Assembly: GCF_031082405.1 (NCBI RefSeq)
Contig: NZ_JAVHJU010000004.1
Location: 310,001-374,000, forward strand
Direction of reading: 5' to 3'
DNA length: 64,000 bases
Source of the DNA: Amycolatopsis sp. A133
Lineage (GTDB): Bacteria > Actinomycetota > Actinomycetes > Mycobacteriales > Pseudonocardiaceae
Shown here: positions 26,071 to 36,820 of the stretch, piece by piece
Layout: the number at the start of each line of letters is the position of its first letter
Numbering within the stretch: position 1 is the stretch's first letter
Position numbers and translations under genes: made by a program
Notes under the pieces: generated by a model
What the model was told of the DNA's origin: nothing
Database searches by the model: none
The model's input: only the letters and a program-made list of their open reading frames with translations

Positions 26071-27308
26071 TAGTTCTTCTCCTCCAGGGCGACCTTTTCC
26101 AAGGCAGAGACGCCCGGCAGTTCCTTGCCTTCGAGGTACTCCAGCGAGGCACCGCCACCGGTGGAGATGTGCGAGAAGCCGTCCTCGGGCAGGCCCAGCT
26201 GCCGCACCGCGGCGGCCGAGTCGCCGCCGCCGACCACGGTGAACGCGTCGCTCTTGACCAGCGCCTCGGCCACGGCACGGGTGCCGCCCGAGAACGCCTC
26301 GAACTCGAACACGCCCATCGGGCCGTTCCAGAACACGGTCTTGGCGTCGGCCAGCTTGCTCGCGAACAGCTCGCGGGTCGCCGGGCCGATGTCGAGGCCC
26401 TCGCGGTCGGCCGGGATCGCGGTGGCCGCGACGACCTCGTGCTCGGCGTCGGCCGCGAACCCCGTCGCGGCCAGGACGTCCACCGGCAGCACCAGTTCGA
26501 CGCCGCGCTTCTCGGCCTCGGCGAGGAAGCCCTTCACCTGGTCGAGCTGGTCGGCCTGCAGCAGCGAGTTGCCGACCTCGTGGCCCTGGGCCTTGAGGAA
26601 GGTGTACGCCATCCCGCCGCCGATCAGCAGCCGGTCGACCTTGGTCAGCAGGTTCGCGATGACGCCGAGCTTGTCGGACACCTTCGCGCCGCCGAGCACG
26701 ACCACGTACGGCCGCTTGACGTCGTCGGTGAGCTTCTTCAGCACGTCCAGCTCGGCCAGCACCAGGCCGCCGGCGTACGCCGGGAGCACCGAAGCGACCT
26801 CGTAGACCGAGGCCTGCTTGCGGTGGACGACGCCGAAGCCGTCGGAGACGAACGCGCCGCCCGGGACGAGCGCGCCCAGCTCGGCGGCCAGTTCGGAGCG
26901 GTCCACGGCGTCCTTGCTGGTCTCACGCGCGTCGAAGCGCACGTTCTCCAGCAGGACGACACCGCCGTCGGCGAGGCCGGCCGTCAGCGCCTTCGCGGAC
27001 TCGCCGACCAGGTCACCGGCCAGCGCGACCTCGGCGCCGAGCAGCTCGGACAGCCGCTTGGCGACGGGCGCGAGGGTGTACTTCGCGTCCGGCTCGCCCT
27101 TCGGGCGGCCGAGGTGCGCGGTGACGACGACCTTCGCGCCCGCGTCGGCGAGCTTCTTGATCGTCGGCAGCGCGGCGCGGACCCGGCCGTCGTCGGTGAT
27201 GCGGTCCCCGTCGAGCGGGACGTTCAGGTCGCTGCGCACCAGCACGTAGCGGCCCTGGACACCAGCACTGTCCTCGCTGAGCAGGTCTTCGAGGTTCTTG
27301 ACGCTCAT
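26070..27308 (-). CDS. pgk: phosphoglycerate kinase
   Basis: 412 aa. [27 protein letters not shown] at the N-terminus, [10 protein letters not shown], and the C-terminal nucleotide-binding [16 protein letters not shown] are PGK signatures. Makes ATP from 1,3-bisphosphoglycerate. The ATG at 27308 ([10 protein letters not shown]) follows the gap stop by 5 bases; the upstream extension lies in gap. Confidence 0.97.
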   Translation of the reverse strand: MSVKNLEDLLSEDSAGVQGRYVLVRSDLNVPLDGDRITDDGRVRAALPTIKKLADAGAKVVVTAHLGRPKGEPDAKYTLAPVAKRLSELLGAEVALAGDLVGESAKALTAGLADGGVVLLENVRFDARETSKDAVDRSELAAELGALVPGGAFVSDGFGVVHRKQASVYEVASVLPAYAGGLVLAELDVLKKLTDDVKRPYVVVLGGAKVSDKLGVIANLLTKVDRLLIGGGMAYTFLKAQGHEVGNSLLQADQLDQVKGFLAEAEKRGVELVLPVDVLAATGFAADAEHEVVAATAIPADREGLDIGPATRELFASKLADAKTVFWNGPMGVFEFEAFSGGTRAVAEALVKSDAFTVVGGGDSAAAVRQLGLPEDGFSHISTGGGASLEYLEGKELPGVSALEKVALEEKN

Positions 27309-27313
27309 CGGGT

Positions 27314-28798
<1,485 letters not shown>

Positions 28799-29980
28799 TC
28801 ACCCGGCCAGCTCCCGCTCCAGCGGCGTGCGGAACCGCGGCACCGCCCGCACCTCCCCGAACCACGCCGCGCACTTCTCCGCCTCCGCCGCCACCCTCGC
28901 GCCGGTCTCGACGCCCACGTCCTCCAGCAGGCGGTACGCGATCTCGCCCGAGGACCGCTGGGCCCATCCGCCCACCACCCGCCCGGACGCCCACACCGTC
29001 GGGCCGATGTTGCCGCTGCGGTCCAACAGGGCCGCGCGGTGCGGCCCCAGGAACCACTCCCGGTCCTGCCAGCCCATCGGCGTCGGGTCCAGGGCCGGCA
29101 GGAACGCCACCCACGGCGGGGGCTCGGGCAGCGGAGCCAGATCGTCCGCCAAGACCACCGCGGGCGAGCCGTCGAGGTCCACCTCCGCCGGGGACAGCGC
29201 CGCCAGTGCCTTCTTCGTCTGGCCCGCCGTCCAGCCCGTCCACCACCGGAGGTCGGACGCCGGGGCCGGGCCGTACGCGCGCAGCCACCGCCGCGCCAGC
29301 TCCGCCCGGGCCTCGTCCGGGTCCCACGGGGGCAGGCCGCCCGGTACCCACTCGTCCAGGGGGTGCCAGACGTACTGGCTGCTGAGCCAGCTGCCCCGGG
29401 GACGGCCGCGGGCGATCCGGCCGCCCGCCGCCAGCAGGAACAGCACGCGGCTCGTCACGTTGCCGATCGCTTCGTACGGCTTGCCCGCCGCCATCAGGAG
29501 CTGCTGGCGCAGGCGGGGCTCGTCTTCGCTCAGCTGCTGCGCCGTCGCCGAACCGCGGGCCCGCAGCGCCGCCTCCACCGACGCCTCGACGTCGGCCAGC
29601 CACTTCCCCGGCTCCGGCACGTTCTCCGGGTGCCCCTGCTTACCGAGGTGCTGTTCGAGCAGTTTCCGCTGCTTGACGACGATGTCCGCCGCGCAGCCGG
29701 CTTGCACGAGGGCCGCCGTCTCCAGGCCCGTGACGAACACCGTGCGCCGCATGCCCAGCAGCCGCAGCAACGTCCGGTCCTCGTAGAGCGCCTGCTCCAC
29801 CGAAGCCACCGCCGGCCCGGCGAGGCGGGCGGACGCGGACAGGTGGACGGTCGCCGGGTCGGTGGCGTGCAGCGCGACGACCCCGGCGACGGCGTCCGCC
29901 ACCGTGGCCGCGGGCGCGGCCAGGTGGTGCCGGACGGCGAGGCGGGCCCGGCGCTGCTCGGTGCTGATCTTCGGAGGCAC
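28799..29980 (-). CDS. winged-helix DNA-binding protein, AlkZ/HTH_42 family
   Basis: 393 aa, start GTG (VPPKIS). The fold family includes DNA glycosylases (AlkZ, AlkX/YcaQ) that remove bulky or cross-linked bases. The N-terminal region GVVALHATDPATVHLSASAR is where AlkZ/AlkX carry their catalytic Q-x-Q or Q-x-D; here the triad reads H38-A-T40, so activity is uncertain. Later segments such as VWASGRVVGGWAQ and an Ala/Leu-rich body fit the family length. Upstream of and codirectional with gap but separated by 480 bases. Confidence 0.75.
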   Translation of the reverse strand: MPPKISTEQRRARLAVRHHLAAPAATVADAVAGVVALHATDPATVHLSASARLAGPAVASVEQALYEDRTLLRLLGMRRTVFVTGLETAALVQAGCAADIVVKQRKLLEQHLGKQGHPENVPEPGKWLADVEASVEAALRARGSATAQQLSEDEPRLRQQLLMAAGKPYEAIGNVTSRVLFLLAAGGRIARGRPRGSWLSSQYVWHPLDEWVPGGLPPWDPDEARAELARRWLRAYGPAPASDLRWWTGWTAGQTKKALAALSPAEVDLDGSPAVVLADDLAPLPEPPPWVAFLPALDPTPMGWQDREWFLGPHRAALLDRSGNIGPTVWASGRVVGGWAQRSSGEIAYRLLEDVGVETGARVAAEAEKCAAWFGEVRAVPRFRTPLERELAG

Positions 29981-30051
29981 CCGCTTTTCCTACCACCCGG
30001 CACCGACAGAAACGCCTGGTCCTGCGCCGCGACCGGCGATAGCCTCGCGAG

Positions 30052-30696
30052 ATGGTCTCCGGTGCGCACTTGGCGGCCTTCGCCGCGCTGACGTTCCTCA
30101 TGGTCGTGGTCCCCGGGCCGAGCGTGCTGTTCACGATCAGCCGCGCGCTCACCGTCGGGCGGCGCGACGCGCTGCTCACCGTCGTCGGCAACTCCGCGGG
30201 CGTGTACACGCAGGTCGTCGCGGTCGCGTTCGGCCTCGGCTCGCTGGTGACGACGTCCGCGGCGGTGTTCACCACGATCAAGGTCGCCGGCGCGATCTAC
30301 CTGGTCTACCTGGGGATCCAGGCCGTGCGCCACCGGCGGAAGCTGACCGACGCGATGACCGCGAAGGTGCGCGCCACACCGGGCCGGGTGCGGGCCGTGC
30401 TGCGCGACGGTTTCGTCGTCGGGTTCGCGAATCCGAAGTCGATCGTGTTCCTGGCGGCGCTGCTGCCGCAGTTCGTCGACCCCGCCGCCGGGTCCGTGCC
30501 CGCCCAGATGCTGGTCCTCGGGCTGTGCCTGCCGGCGATCGCGCTGGCCACCGACAGCGCGTGGGCGCTGGTCGCCGGCACCGCCCGCGCGTGGTTCGCC
30601 CGCTCGCCGAAGCGCCTCGAAGCGGTCGGCGGCACCGGCGGCCTGGTGATGATCGGGCTGGGCACCACCCTGGCCTTCACGGGCCGGGGTGACTGA
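30052..30696 (+). CDS. LysE/RhtB-family amino acid exporter
   Basis: 214 aa with about six membrane segments. The signature VVPGPSVLFTISRALTVGRRDAL near residue 20 and GFANPKSIVFLAALLPQF in the middle are typical of RhtB-type threonine/homoserine or other amino acid exporters. Substrate unknown. The 3' end overlaps the convergent ArsR gene by 20 bases. Confidence 0.88.
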   Translation: MVSGAHLAAFAALTFLMVVVPGPSVLFTISRALTVGRRDALLTVVGNSAGVYTQVVAVAFGLGSLVTTSAAVFTTIKVAGAIYLVYLGIQAVRHRRKLTDAMTAKVRATPGRVRAVLRDGFVVGFANPKSIVFLAALLPQFVDPAAGSVPAQMLVLGLCLPAIALATDSAWALVAGTARAWFARSPKRLEAVGGTGGLVMIGLGTTLAFTGRGD

Positions 30697-31021
30697 GCAC
30701 CAGGTCGAGCAGGCCCGGGAAAACGGCGTCGAATTCGGGGCGCCGCAAGCGGTTCAGCCGCCGCGGGCCCTCGTCGCGCTGTTCGATCAGCCCGGCCGCG
30801 CGCAGCACCGCGAAGTGGTGGCTGCGGGTCGCCTTCGTCACCGGCAGGTCGAACGTGCCGCACGCCTTCGTCCACTCCGGCACGGCCGCCAGCTCGCGCA
30901 GGATGCTGCGGCGCACCGGGTCGGCGACCGCGGCCAGTGCGTCCTGCAGCGGAACTTCCGCCGGGCGCGCGTGGGTCAGCCCGCGCGCTCGCGCAGTGTT
31001 CGATGATTGTCGTACACTCAT
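30677..31021 (-). CDS. ArsR-family transcriptional regulator
   Basis: 114 aa. Winged helix with LAAVADPVRRSILRELAAVPE and VTKATRSHHFAVLRAAGLIEQRDEGPRRLNRL (recognition helix and wing). The Cys in ACGTFDLP is alone, so there is no obvious metal site; many such short ArsR proteins control a neighbouring enzyme. The ATG at 31021 is preferred to the longer frame, which runs into the divergent gene. Divergent from the NTF2-like gene, 37 bases apart. Confidence 0.85.
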   Translation of the reverse strand: MSVRQSSNTARARGLTHARPAEVPLQDALAAVADPVRRSILRELAAVPEWTKACGTFDLPVTKATRSHHFAVLRAAGLIEQRDEGPRRLNRLRRPEFDAVFPGLLDLVLSHPGP

Positions 31022-31058
31022 CCGGTCGACCTCCGTCGAACACACTCTAGGAGCAATC

Positions 31059-31541
31059 GTGCCCCGACTCCTCGACACCACTTTCGGCCCCGGCTCGCGC
31101 AACCGGCTGGACGAGGCCACCCGGCCCGGCCGCGAAGGCGCCCTCGCCGCCCTCGAGTCGTTCTACTACGCCTTCAACCAGCGCGACCTCGACGTGTTCC
31201 GCCGGGTCTGGACGGGCGATCCCCTGGCCCAGCTGAACAACCCGCTCGGCGGCATCCTCCGCGGCGGCGAAGCGATCACCGAGCTGTACGACCGGGTCTT
31301 CCACGGCCCGGCCCGGGTCACCGTGACGCTGGGCGACATCGTCGAGTACTCCGGCGACGGCCACGCGGTGTTCGCCGGGCGCGAGACCGGCGAGTACCGC
31401 GTGACCGAAACCGTTCCCCTGACCATCCGCACGACGCGGTTCTTCGCCTACGAGGCGGGCCGGTGGGTGCAGGTCCACCACCACGGCAGCATCGACGACG
31501 CCGAAGCCCTCGCCGCGTACCAGCGGGCGATCCGCGGTTAG
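31059..31541 (+). CDS. NTF2-like (SnoaL/DUF4440-type) protein
   Basis: 160 aa, GTG start preceded by AGGAG. The core ALESFYYAFNQRDLDVFRRVWTGD and the later RFFAYEAGRWVQVHHHGSID fit the cone-shaped NTF2 fold used by SnoaL-type enzymes and small ligand-binding proteins. The HHHG stretch may be functional. Probably under the divergent ArsR regulator. Its stop overlaps the stop of the convergent LLM gene by 4 bases. Confidence 0.75.
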   Translation: MPRLLDTTFGPGSRNRLDEATRPGREGALAALESFYYAFNQRDLDVFRRVWTGDPLAQLNNPLGGILRGGEAITELYDRVFHGPARVTVTLGDIVEYSGDGHAVFAGRETGEYRVTETVPLTIRTTRFFAYEAGRWVQVHHHGSIDDAEALAAYQRAIRG

Positions 31542-32323
31542 GCCAGCGCCGTCACCAGCTCCGGCCACCACTCGCGGGGCAGGCCGTCGAGCGGGACGAC
31601 CACCTGGTCGGCGCCCGCGGCCCGGTACTCCCGCAGCCGCGCGGCGACGGCGTCGAAGTCGCCCCACACGGTGAGGCCGTCGACCAGCCGGTCCGACCGG
31701 TCCGCGATGTCCGCATCGGTGAAACCCATCCGGCGGAAATTGGCCGCGTAGCCCGGCATCCCGGCCAGGAAACCCAGCGAGCCGCCGCGCACGACCTCGC
31801 GCACCTCGGCCTGATCGGTTCCCGCGACCACGCTGAGCAGGACCGCGAGCTGCCGGTCCGCGCCCAGGATCTCCCGCGCCGACGCGACGTAGTCCGTCGT
31901 CACCAGGTACGGGTACGCGCCCGACGCGCGATCGCGCGCCAGCTCGAGCATCCGCGGCCCGAGCGCCGACAGGATCCGCGCGGACGGCGGCACGGTGTCC
32001 TCGATCTCGTCGAGGTAGTCGCCGAGCGTGGCCAGCGGACGCGCGCCGTGCGCCCCGCCGAGGCCGACGACGAACCGGCCGGCCGGCAGTTCCGCGTACG
32101 CCGAAGCCACGGCGGCCGGCGGCACCCGGTCCACCGACAGGATCCCGCTCGCCACCTGGATCCGCGAAGTGCCGCGGACCACCTCGGTGATCCGCGGCAG
32201 GTTGTTCCCCTGCCCCCCGGCCAGCCAGAGCGTGTCGAAGCCCAGCTCTTCGAGCTCGGCCGCCACGGCCGGATCGGTGTCCAGTGCGGTGTGCGTGGCC
32301 CCCAGCGGCCCCAGTATTGTCAT
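31538..32323 (-). CDS. LLM-class F420-dependent oxidoreductase
   Basis: 261 aa luciferase-like monooxygenase fold. N-terminal EELGFDTLWLAGGQ, RIQVASGILSVDRVPPAAVAS, and GRFVVGLGGAHG match the F420-dependent group that is common in Pseudonocardiales and mycobacteria. Substrate unknown. Shorter than typical 300-340-aa LLM enzymes but like a known compact actinobacterial subgroup. Confidence 0.8.
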   Translation of the reverse strand: MTILGPLGATHTALDTDPAVAAELEELGFDTLWLAGGQGNNLPRITEVVRGTSRIQVASGILSVDRVPPAAVASAYAELPAGRFVVGLGGAHGARPLATLGDYLDEIEDTVPPSARILSALGPRMLELARDRASGAYPYLVTTDYVASAREILGADRQLAVLLSVVAGTDQAEVREVVRGGSLGFLAGMPGYAANFRRMGFTDADIADRSDRLVDGLTVWGDFDAVAARLREYRAAGADQVVVPLDGLPREWWPELVTALA

Positions 32324-32360
32324 GTGCCCGGCAACCCCGGACGAGGCCGTGTTGTTCCCC

Positions 32361-35300
32361 TCAGGCCGGTTGTTCGTCCTCGGCGGAATCGGCGGTCCGG
32401 GTGAACATCCGGGTTGCCGACAACCGGGCGACGCCGTCCGGCTCGCCCAGGTCCTCCAGTGAGGTGCGGATCGTCGCGTCCACCGACAGGTACTTCCGGC
32501 CCGCCCGCAGGTCGGCGTCGTTGCGCAGCCGCACGATGAGCGGGAACTCCGACAGCGCGCCCGCGTCGAACAGGCCCGTCGTGTAGATCAGCTGCACACC
32601 CAGCGCCTCGGCCACCGCCCGCTGCAGCTCCAGCAGGTACCCGGCGGAGGCGCGGCCGATCGGGTTGTCGAGGAACAGCACGCCCGAGTGCCGGTTGCGG
32701 GCCTTGCCGCGGTTGTTGGCCCGCAACGCGGCCAGCGTGCAGTACAGGATGATCGCCGCGGTCAGCTGCTGGCCGCCCGAGAACACGTCGCGGATTTCCG
32801 AGACGCGCTGGCGTTCGGTGCGCAGCACCGAGTCCGGCTTGAGCATGTCGACCCGGAAGCCCTTCGGCGCCGCCGCCCGGACTCCGCGCAGCACCAGGGA
32901 AAGCCCGTCGCGCTTGACGTCCCGGCCGTCCGCGGTCTTGCCGACGGCGGCTTCGTCGACGACCTCGCCGAGCTTCTCGGTGAGGTCGTTGTCCTCCAGC
33001 TCGGTGAAGCGGATGCGGAGGAACTCCTGCCCGGACCAGTCGCCGAGGCCGTCCGGCAGCCGGGAAACGCGCTGGGCCGAGCGCAACGTCCGGAGCGCGC
33101 CGTCGACCATGCCCTGCAGGCGGGTGATGATGCCGCCGCGGTGCCGGTCGATCTGGGCGAGGTCGTCGGTCAGCGAGCGCAGCCGGGGCCGCAGCGCCTC
33201 CGCCCACTCGGCGGCGTGCGCGGGCAGCTGGTCGCGCTTGACGGAGATGACCTGCTGCCGCACCGGCGTGCTCAGCTTCTCGAACCGCTTCTCCGTCGCG
33301 TACTGCGCGAGCTGGTCGGCGGCCGCCCGCACCCGCCGGTCGCCCGCGTCGGCGGCTTCCTGGGCTTCGGTGAAGGTCGCGTTCAGCCGGGCGTGCTGGG
33401 CGCGGGCCGTGTCGACGTCGCCGTCGTAAGCGGCCGCATCCGTGTCGGTCACCAGGTGCGCCAGCGATTCGGCGAGCAGCGAGAAGCCCGACGCCGAGCT
33501 GCGGGCCGACTCCAGCGTCGCTTCCGCCGCGGCCCGGCGTTCCTGCAGCTCTTCCCACTTCCGCGCGGCCGCGGACGCCTCCAGCCCGGCCGCGTCGATC
33601 AGCTCCAGGCCGTGCTCGATGTCCCGCGGCTTCTCGCCGTTGACGCCGTTCTGCAGCGGCAGCGCGTCCAGTTCGGCGCGCCGCGTCGAAACGAGCCCGA
33701 TCGCTTCGGTGCGCTCGTCCTCCAGGCCGTCGACGACACGGCGGGCGCGGGCCAGTGCGGCCGCCCGCGCCGACGCGTCGGAGCCGTCGGGTGTCTCGAG
33801 CAGCTCGGCCGCGCGGGCCCGGACGGCCTCGTCCAGGGATTCGACGGCCGACCCGGCGGCCGCTTCGGCGGATTCGGCCTGCTCCAGCTCGGCCCGCAGG
33901 TCGCTGCCGACCTCGACCTTCGCGTACGACTCGGACGCCGACAGGTAGGTCCGGCGCAGCGCGTCGACGGGCTCGGCGGGCACCGGGCCCGCGGCCGCTT
34001 CGGCCGCGCCCGGGACCTCGGCCAGCTCGGCGCGCGCGGTGGTCGCGGTCCGGCGGTGGCCGTCGGCGGTGCGCTGCTCCTCCCCCGCCTGCTCGCGCAG
34101 CCGCGCGGCCTTGCCCGCCGCGTCGGACGCCTGCAGGTCGGCGCGCTCGGCGATCTCGGTCGCGCGCTCGGCCTCTTCGGTCCACTGGGCGATCCGGGCA
34201 CTGCGAACGCCCAGCTCGCCCAGCCGCCGGGCCTTCTCCTCGGCTTCGGCCGCGGCCGCCCGCAGCTCCGGGACGCGCTCGCGCAGGGACGCCGACTTCT
34301 CGCTCAGCCGCGCGAATTCCGCGTCGGCCTGCTCCAGCGCCGTGCGTGCGGTCTCCCGCGCGGTCCGGGCCGCCTGGGCCTGCTCGGCCAGGGTCGCGAT
34401 GGCGCCGGGCGGGTAGTCCTCGCGCCACGTCGTGAGCTTCCACGTCAACGCGCCGTCCGCGGACAGTTTGGCGGACAGGGCTTCGAGGCGCCGCTGCCGC
34501 TCGGTGTGCCGCCGCGCCACGGCTTCCCGCTCGGCGTCGGCGGCTTCTTCGTCGTACATCGCGGGGTTCGGCGGCACGAGGAACTCGACGCCCGGCGCGG
34601 CGGCCGCTTCGGCCAGCAGCGCTTCGGTGGTGCCGACGGCGATGGTCGCGGACGGCAGCAACCGCCGCTTCGTCAGCACTTCGCGAGCGCGGTCGGTGTG
34701 CGCGGCGTCGTTGAGCAGGACGCCGGAAACCAGCTGTGGCAGGTTTTCCAGCACCTCGGCCCGCCGCGGAGCGTCCAGTTTGGACAGATAGCGCCAGCCG
34801 GACCACGCGGTGATCCCGGCTTCCTCCAGCGCGTCCAGGGCGGCCTGGACGTCCTGCGGTGGCGGCAGCAGCCCGCCGGAGCCCAGCGCGGCCAGGGCCC
34901 GCTCGTCGGCGGACTCCTCCATCCGCAGCGCGGTCTGCTCCTTCTCGACGGCCGCGCTCGCTTCGCGCAGCCGCTCCAGCAGCACCGGGAGGTCGCTTTC
35001 CAGGGCGACGTCGTCCGCGCCGAGCAGCTCGACCAGCCGGCTTTCGGCCGCGAGGGCGTCGGTCCGGCGGTGCGCACGGCCGAGGTCCTCGGTGGCGCGT
35101 TCCAGGCGGTCCTGGGTGGTGCCCGCGAGCTGGTGCGCCTCGTTCACCGCCCGTTGCGCGGCCTGGAGATCCGCGCCGATGCGGTCGAGTTCCTGCTCCC
35201 GCCGCGCGAGTTCGGCGGTGGCCGCCTCGGCGGCGCTACGGGCCGCGCGAGAAGCCTCGGCGACGTCGGCGCCCGAGGGCAGCAGCCCGGCGCGGACGGC

Positions 35301-36809
35301 GTTCTGGACCTCCTCGCGCAGCTCGGTGATCCGCGTGGTCAGCCCGCGTGCTTCGGCCCGCCGGGCGGCCGCGAGGTTGGCGGCCTCGTCCCGCTCGGTC
35401 TGCGCCTTCTCGGCTTCGGCGCGCAGCGCGCCCGCGTGCGCCTCGGCCTTGTCGGCCTGCCGCTGGGCGTCCTGGGCCAAGGCGTGCAACCCGCGTGCGA
35501 GCGCCGAAGCGGCGTCATTGCGCGCCTGCAACGCCGGACGCGCCTTCTCTTCGCGGCTGCCGACGAGCTCGCGCAGGTCCTTCGCCTTGCGCGCCGCGTT
35601 CAGCTGGTTGAGGACCGTCGCCGTCTCGCGCCAGGCCTCCGCTTCGGTTTTCGCCGAAGCGAGTTCGGCGTCGACGCGTTTGCGGGCCTCCTGGGCCTCG
35701 TCCAGCCGCAGCACCGCGACCAGGCGGCGCAGTTCCGTGACGGCCGCGGCGAGCCGCCGGTGGTCGCCCTCGGCGAGCTTCTCCGCGGACTTGACCTCGC
35801 TGACGTGGTCTTCGAGCCCGGACAGCCGCGCGTTCTCGAGTTCGTTGCGGGCGACGACGCGGCCGGCCAGCTCGGCCATGTCGGCTTTCGCCGATCCAGC
35901 TATCTTCCGCGACTGCGCGGCGACACCTTCTTCGGCGGCCAGCGGCCCCAGCAGGTCGAGGGCGCCCGCGACGAAGTCGCGTTCGGAGAGCAGATCCCCG
36001 CGCTGCGCCAGGTTGTGCGCGTAGGTCGCGACGACCTCGGCGAGGTCCTTCGGCTCGTCCTCGGAAATGACCGCGCGCAGCAGGAATTCGACGAACGCGT
36101 CGTCGGTGCCGAAGGCGAACGCGTCCGCCGCCTCGCCTTCGCCCGCGTTCATCGCGCGCTGGTACCGGAACAGCTCCGTGTCGAGGCCCAGACCGTCCAA
36201 GCGGCCGGTCCACTCGTGGTGGCGGCGGGTCCAGGACAGTTCCAGCTCGGGCTCGGCCAGCTGGGCCGCGGTGAGCTTGTCGTGGAAGCCGGACATGGTG
36301 AGCAGCCGGCCGTCCTGGGTCACCGGCAGGGAATCGAGCCCCAGCGCGGCGGTCGGGCGGAAGCAGTACCAGGAGTCGACGAGGTTTTCGGAGTCGGCGG
36401 ACACGACGTGCCCGCGCCATTCGGAGACCTTCCCGGTGATGATCCGGTGCCCGCTCTCGACGTGCAGCCACTCCAGCACGACGTGCGAGACGTCCTTGGC
36501 CGCGACGAACTTCTCGAGCACCTTGGTGCTGGTGGTCCCGACGACCTGGCGGCGGCCGGGCAGCATGACCGAGAAGATCAGCTTGATGAGCACGGACTTG
36601 CCGCCGCCGTTCTCGAGGAACAGCACGCTCGCCGGGGACGGGCGCCGCAGCTCGGCCGGCCCGGTCGCGTGGATGCCGGCGCTGAACAGGGCGTCCTGCT
36701 GGGGCGCGGTGATCTTGGCGCCGACGCCGCTGAAGTCGAGCACGACGTCCTGGTAGCGGGCACCCGCGGGGCCCACCGAATGCAGGCGGACCCGCGAAAG
36801 CTCGTACAT
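32361..36809 (-). CDS. large SMC-type ATPase (MukB/MksB/JetC-like), third gene of an SMC operon
   Basis: 1482 aa. The N-terminal ATP-binding part has ENGGGKSVLIKLIFSVMLPG (P-loop 65-72; Leu65 where Gly is usual). Over 1000 residues of Ala/Glu/Arg-rich coiled coil follow. The C-terminal part has the signature FSGGQQLTAAI (SGGQ from 1344) and Walker B GVLFLDNPIG, with Asp1381 followed by Asn1382 where SMC/ABC proteins normally have the catalytic Glu. The overall plan matches MukB, MksB and JetC, which extrude DNA loops and, in Wadjet, act against plasmids. It starts 11 bases after the preceding gene. Assignment is by architecture, not by search. Confidence 0.82.
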   Translation of the reverse strand: MYELSRVRLHSVGPAGARYQDVVLDFSGVGAKITAPQQDALFSAGIHATGPAELRRPSPASVLFLENGGGKSVLIKLIFSVMLPGRRQVVGTTSTKVLEKFVAAKDVSHVVLEWLHVESGHRIITGKVSEWRGHVVSADSENLVDSWYCFRPTAALGLDSLPVTQDGRLLTMSGFHDKLTAAQLAEPELELSWTRRHHEWTGRLDGLGLDTELFRYQRAMNAGEGEAADAFAFGTDDAFVEFLLRAVISEDEPKDLAEVVATYAHNLAQRGDLLSERDFVAGALDLLGPLAAEEGVAAQSRKIAGSAKADMAELAGRVVARNELENARLSGLEDHVSEVKSAEKLAEGDHRRLAAAVTELRRLVAVLRLDEAQEARKRVDAELASAKTEAEAWRETATVLNQLNAARKAKDLRELVGSREEKARPALQARNDAASALARGLHALAQDAQRQADKAEAHAGALRAEAEKAQTERDEAANLAAARRAEARGLTTRITELREEVQNAVRAGLLPSGADVAEASRAARSAAEAATAELARREQELDRIGADLQAAQRAVNEAHQLAGTTQDRLERATEDLGRAHRRTDALAAESRLVELLGADDVALESDLPVLLERLREASAAVEKEQTALRMEESADERALAALGSGGLLPPPQDVQAALDALEEAGITAWSGWRYLSKLDAPRRAEVLENLPQLVSGVLLNDAAHTDRAREVLTKRRLLPSATIAVGTTEALLAEAAAAPGVEFLVPPNPAMYDEEAADAEREAVARRHTERQRRLEALSAKLSADGALTWKLTTWREDYPPGAIATLAEQAQAARTARETARTALEQADAEFARLSEKSASLRERVPELRAAAAEAEEKARRLGELGVRSARIAQWTEEAERATEIAERADLQASDAAGKAARLREQAGEEQRTADGHRRTATTARAELAEVPGAAEAAAGPVPAEPVDALRRTYLSASESYAKVEVGSDLRAELEQAESAEAAAGSAVESLDEAVRARAAELLETPDGSDASARAAALARARRVVDGLEDERTEAIGLVSTRRAELDALPLQNGVNGEKPRDIEHGLELIDAAGLEASAAARKWEELQERRAAAEATLESARSSASGFSLLAESLAHLVTDTDAAAYDGDVDTARAQHARLNATFTEAQEAADAGDRRVRAAADQLAQYATEKRFEKLSTPVRQQVISVKRDQLPAHAAEWAEALRPRLRSLTDDLAQIDRHRGGIITRLQGMVDGALRTLRSAQRVSRLPDGLGDWSGQEFLRIRFTELEDNDLTEKLGEVVDEAAVGKTADGRDVKRDGLSLVLRGVRAAAPKGFRVDMLKPDSVLRTERQRVSEIRDVFSGGQQLTAAIILYCTLAALRANNRGKARNRHSGVLFLDNPIGRASAGYLLELQRAVAEALGVQLIYTTGLFDAGALSEFPLIVRLRNDADLRAGRKYLSVDATIRTSLEDLGEPDGVARLSATRMFTRTADSAEDEQPA

Positions 36810-36820
36810 CGAATCCCCTC

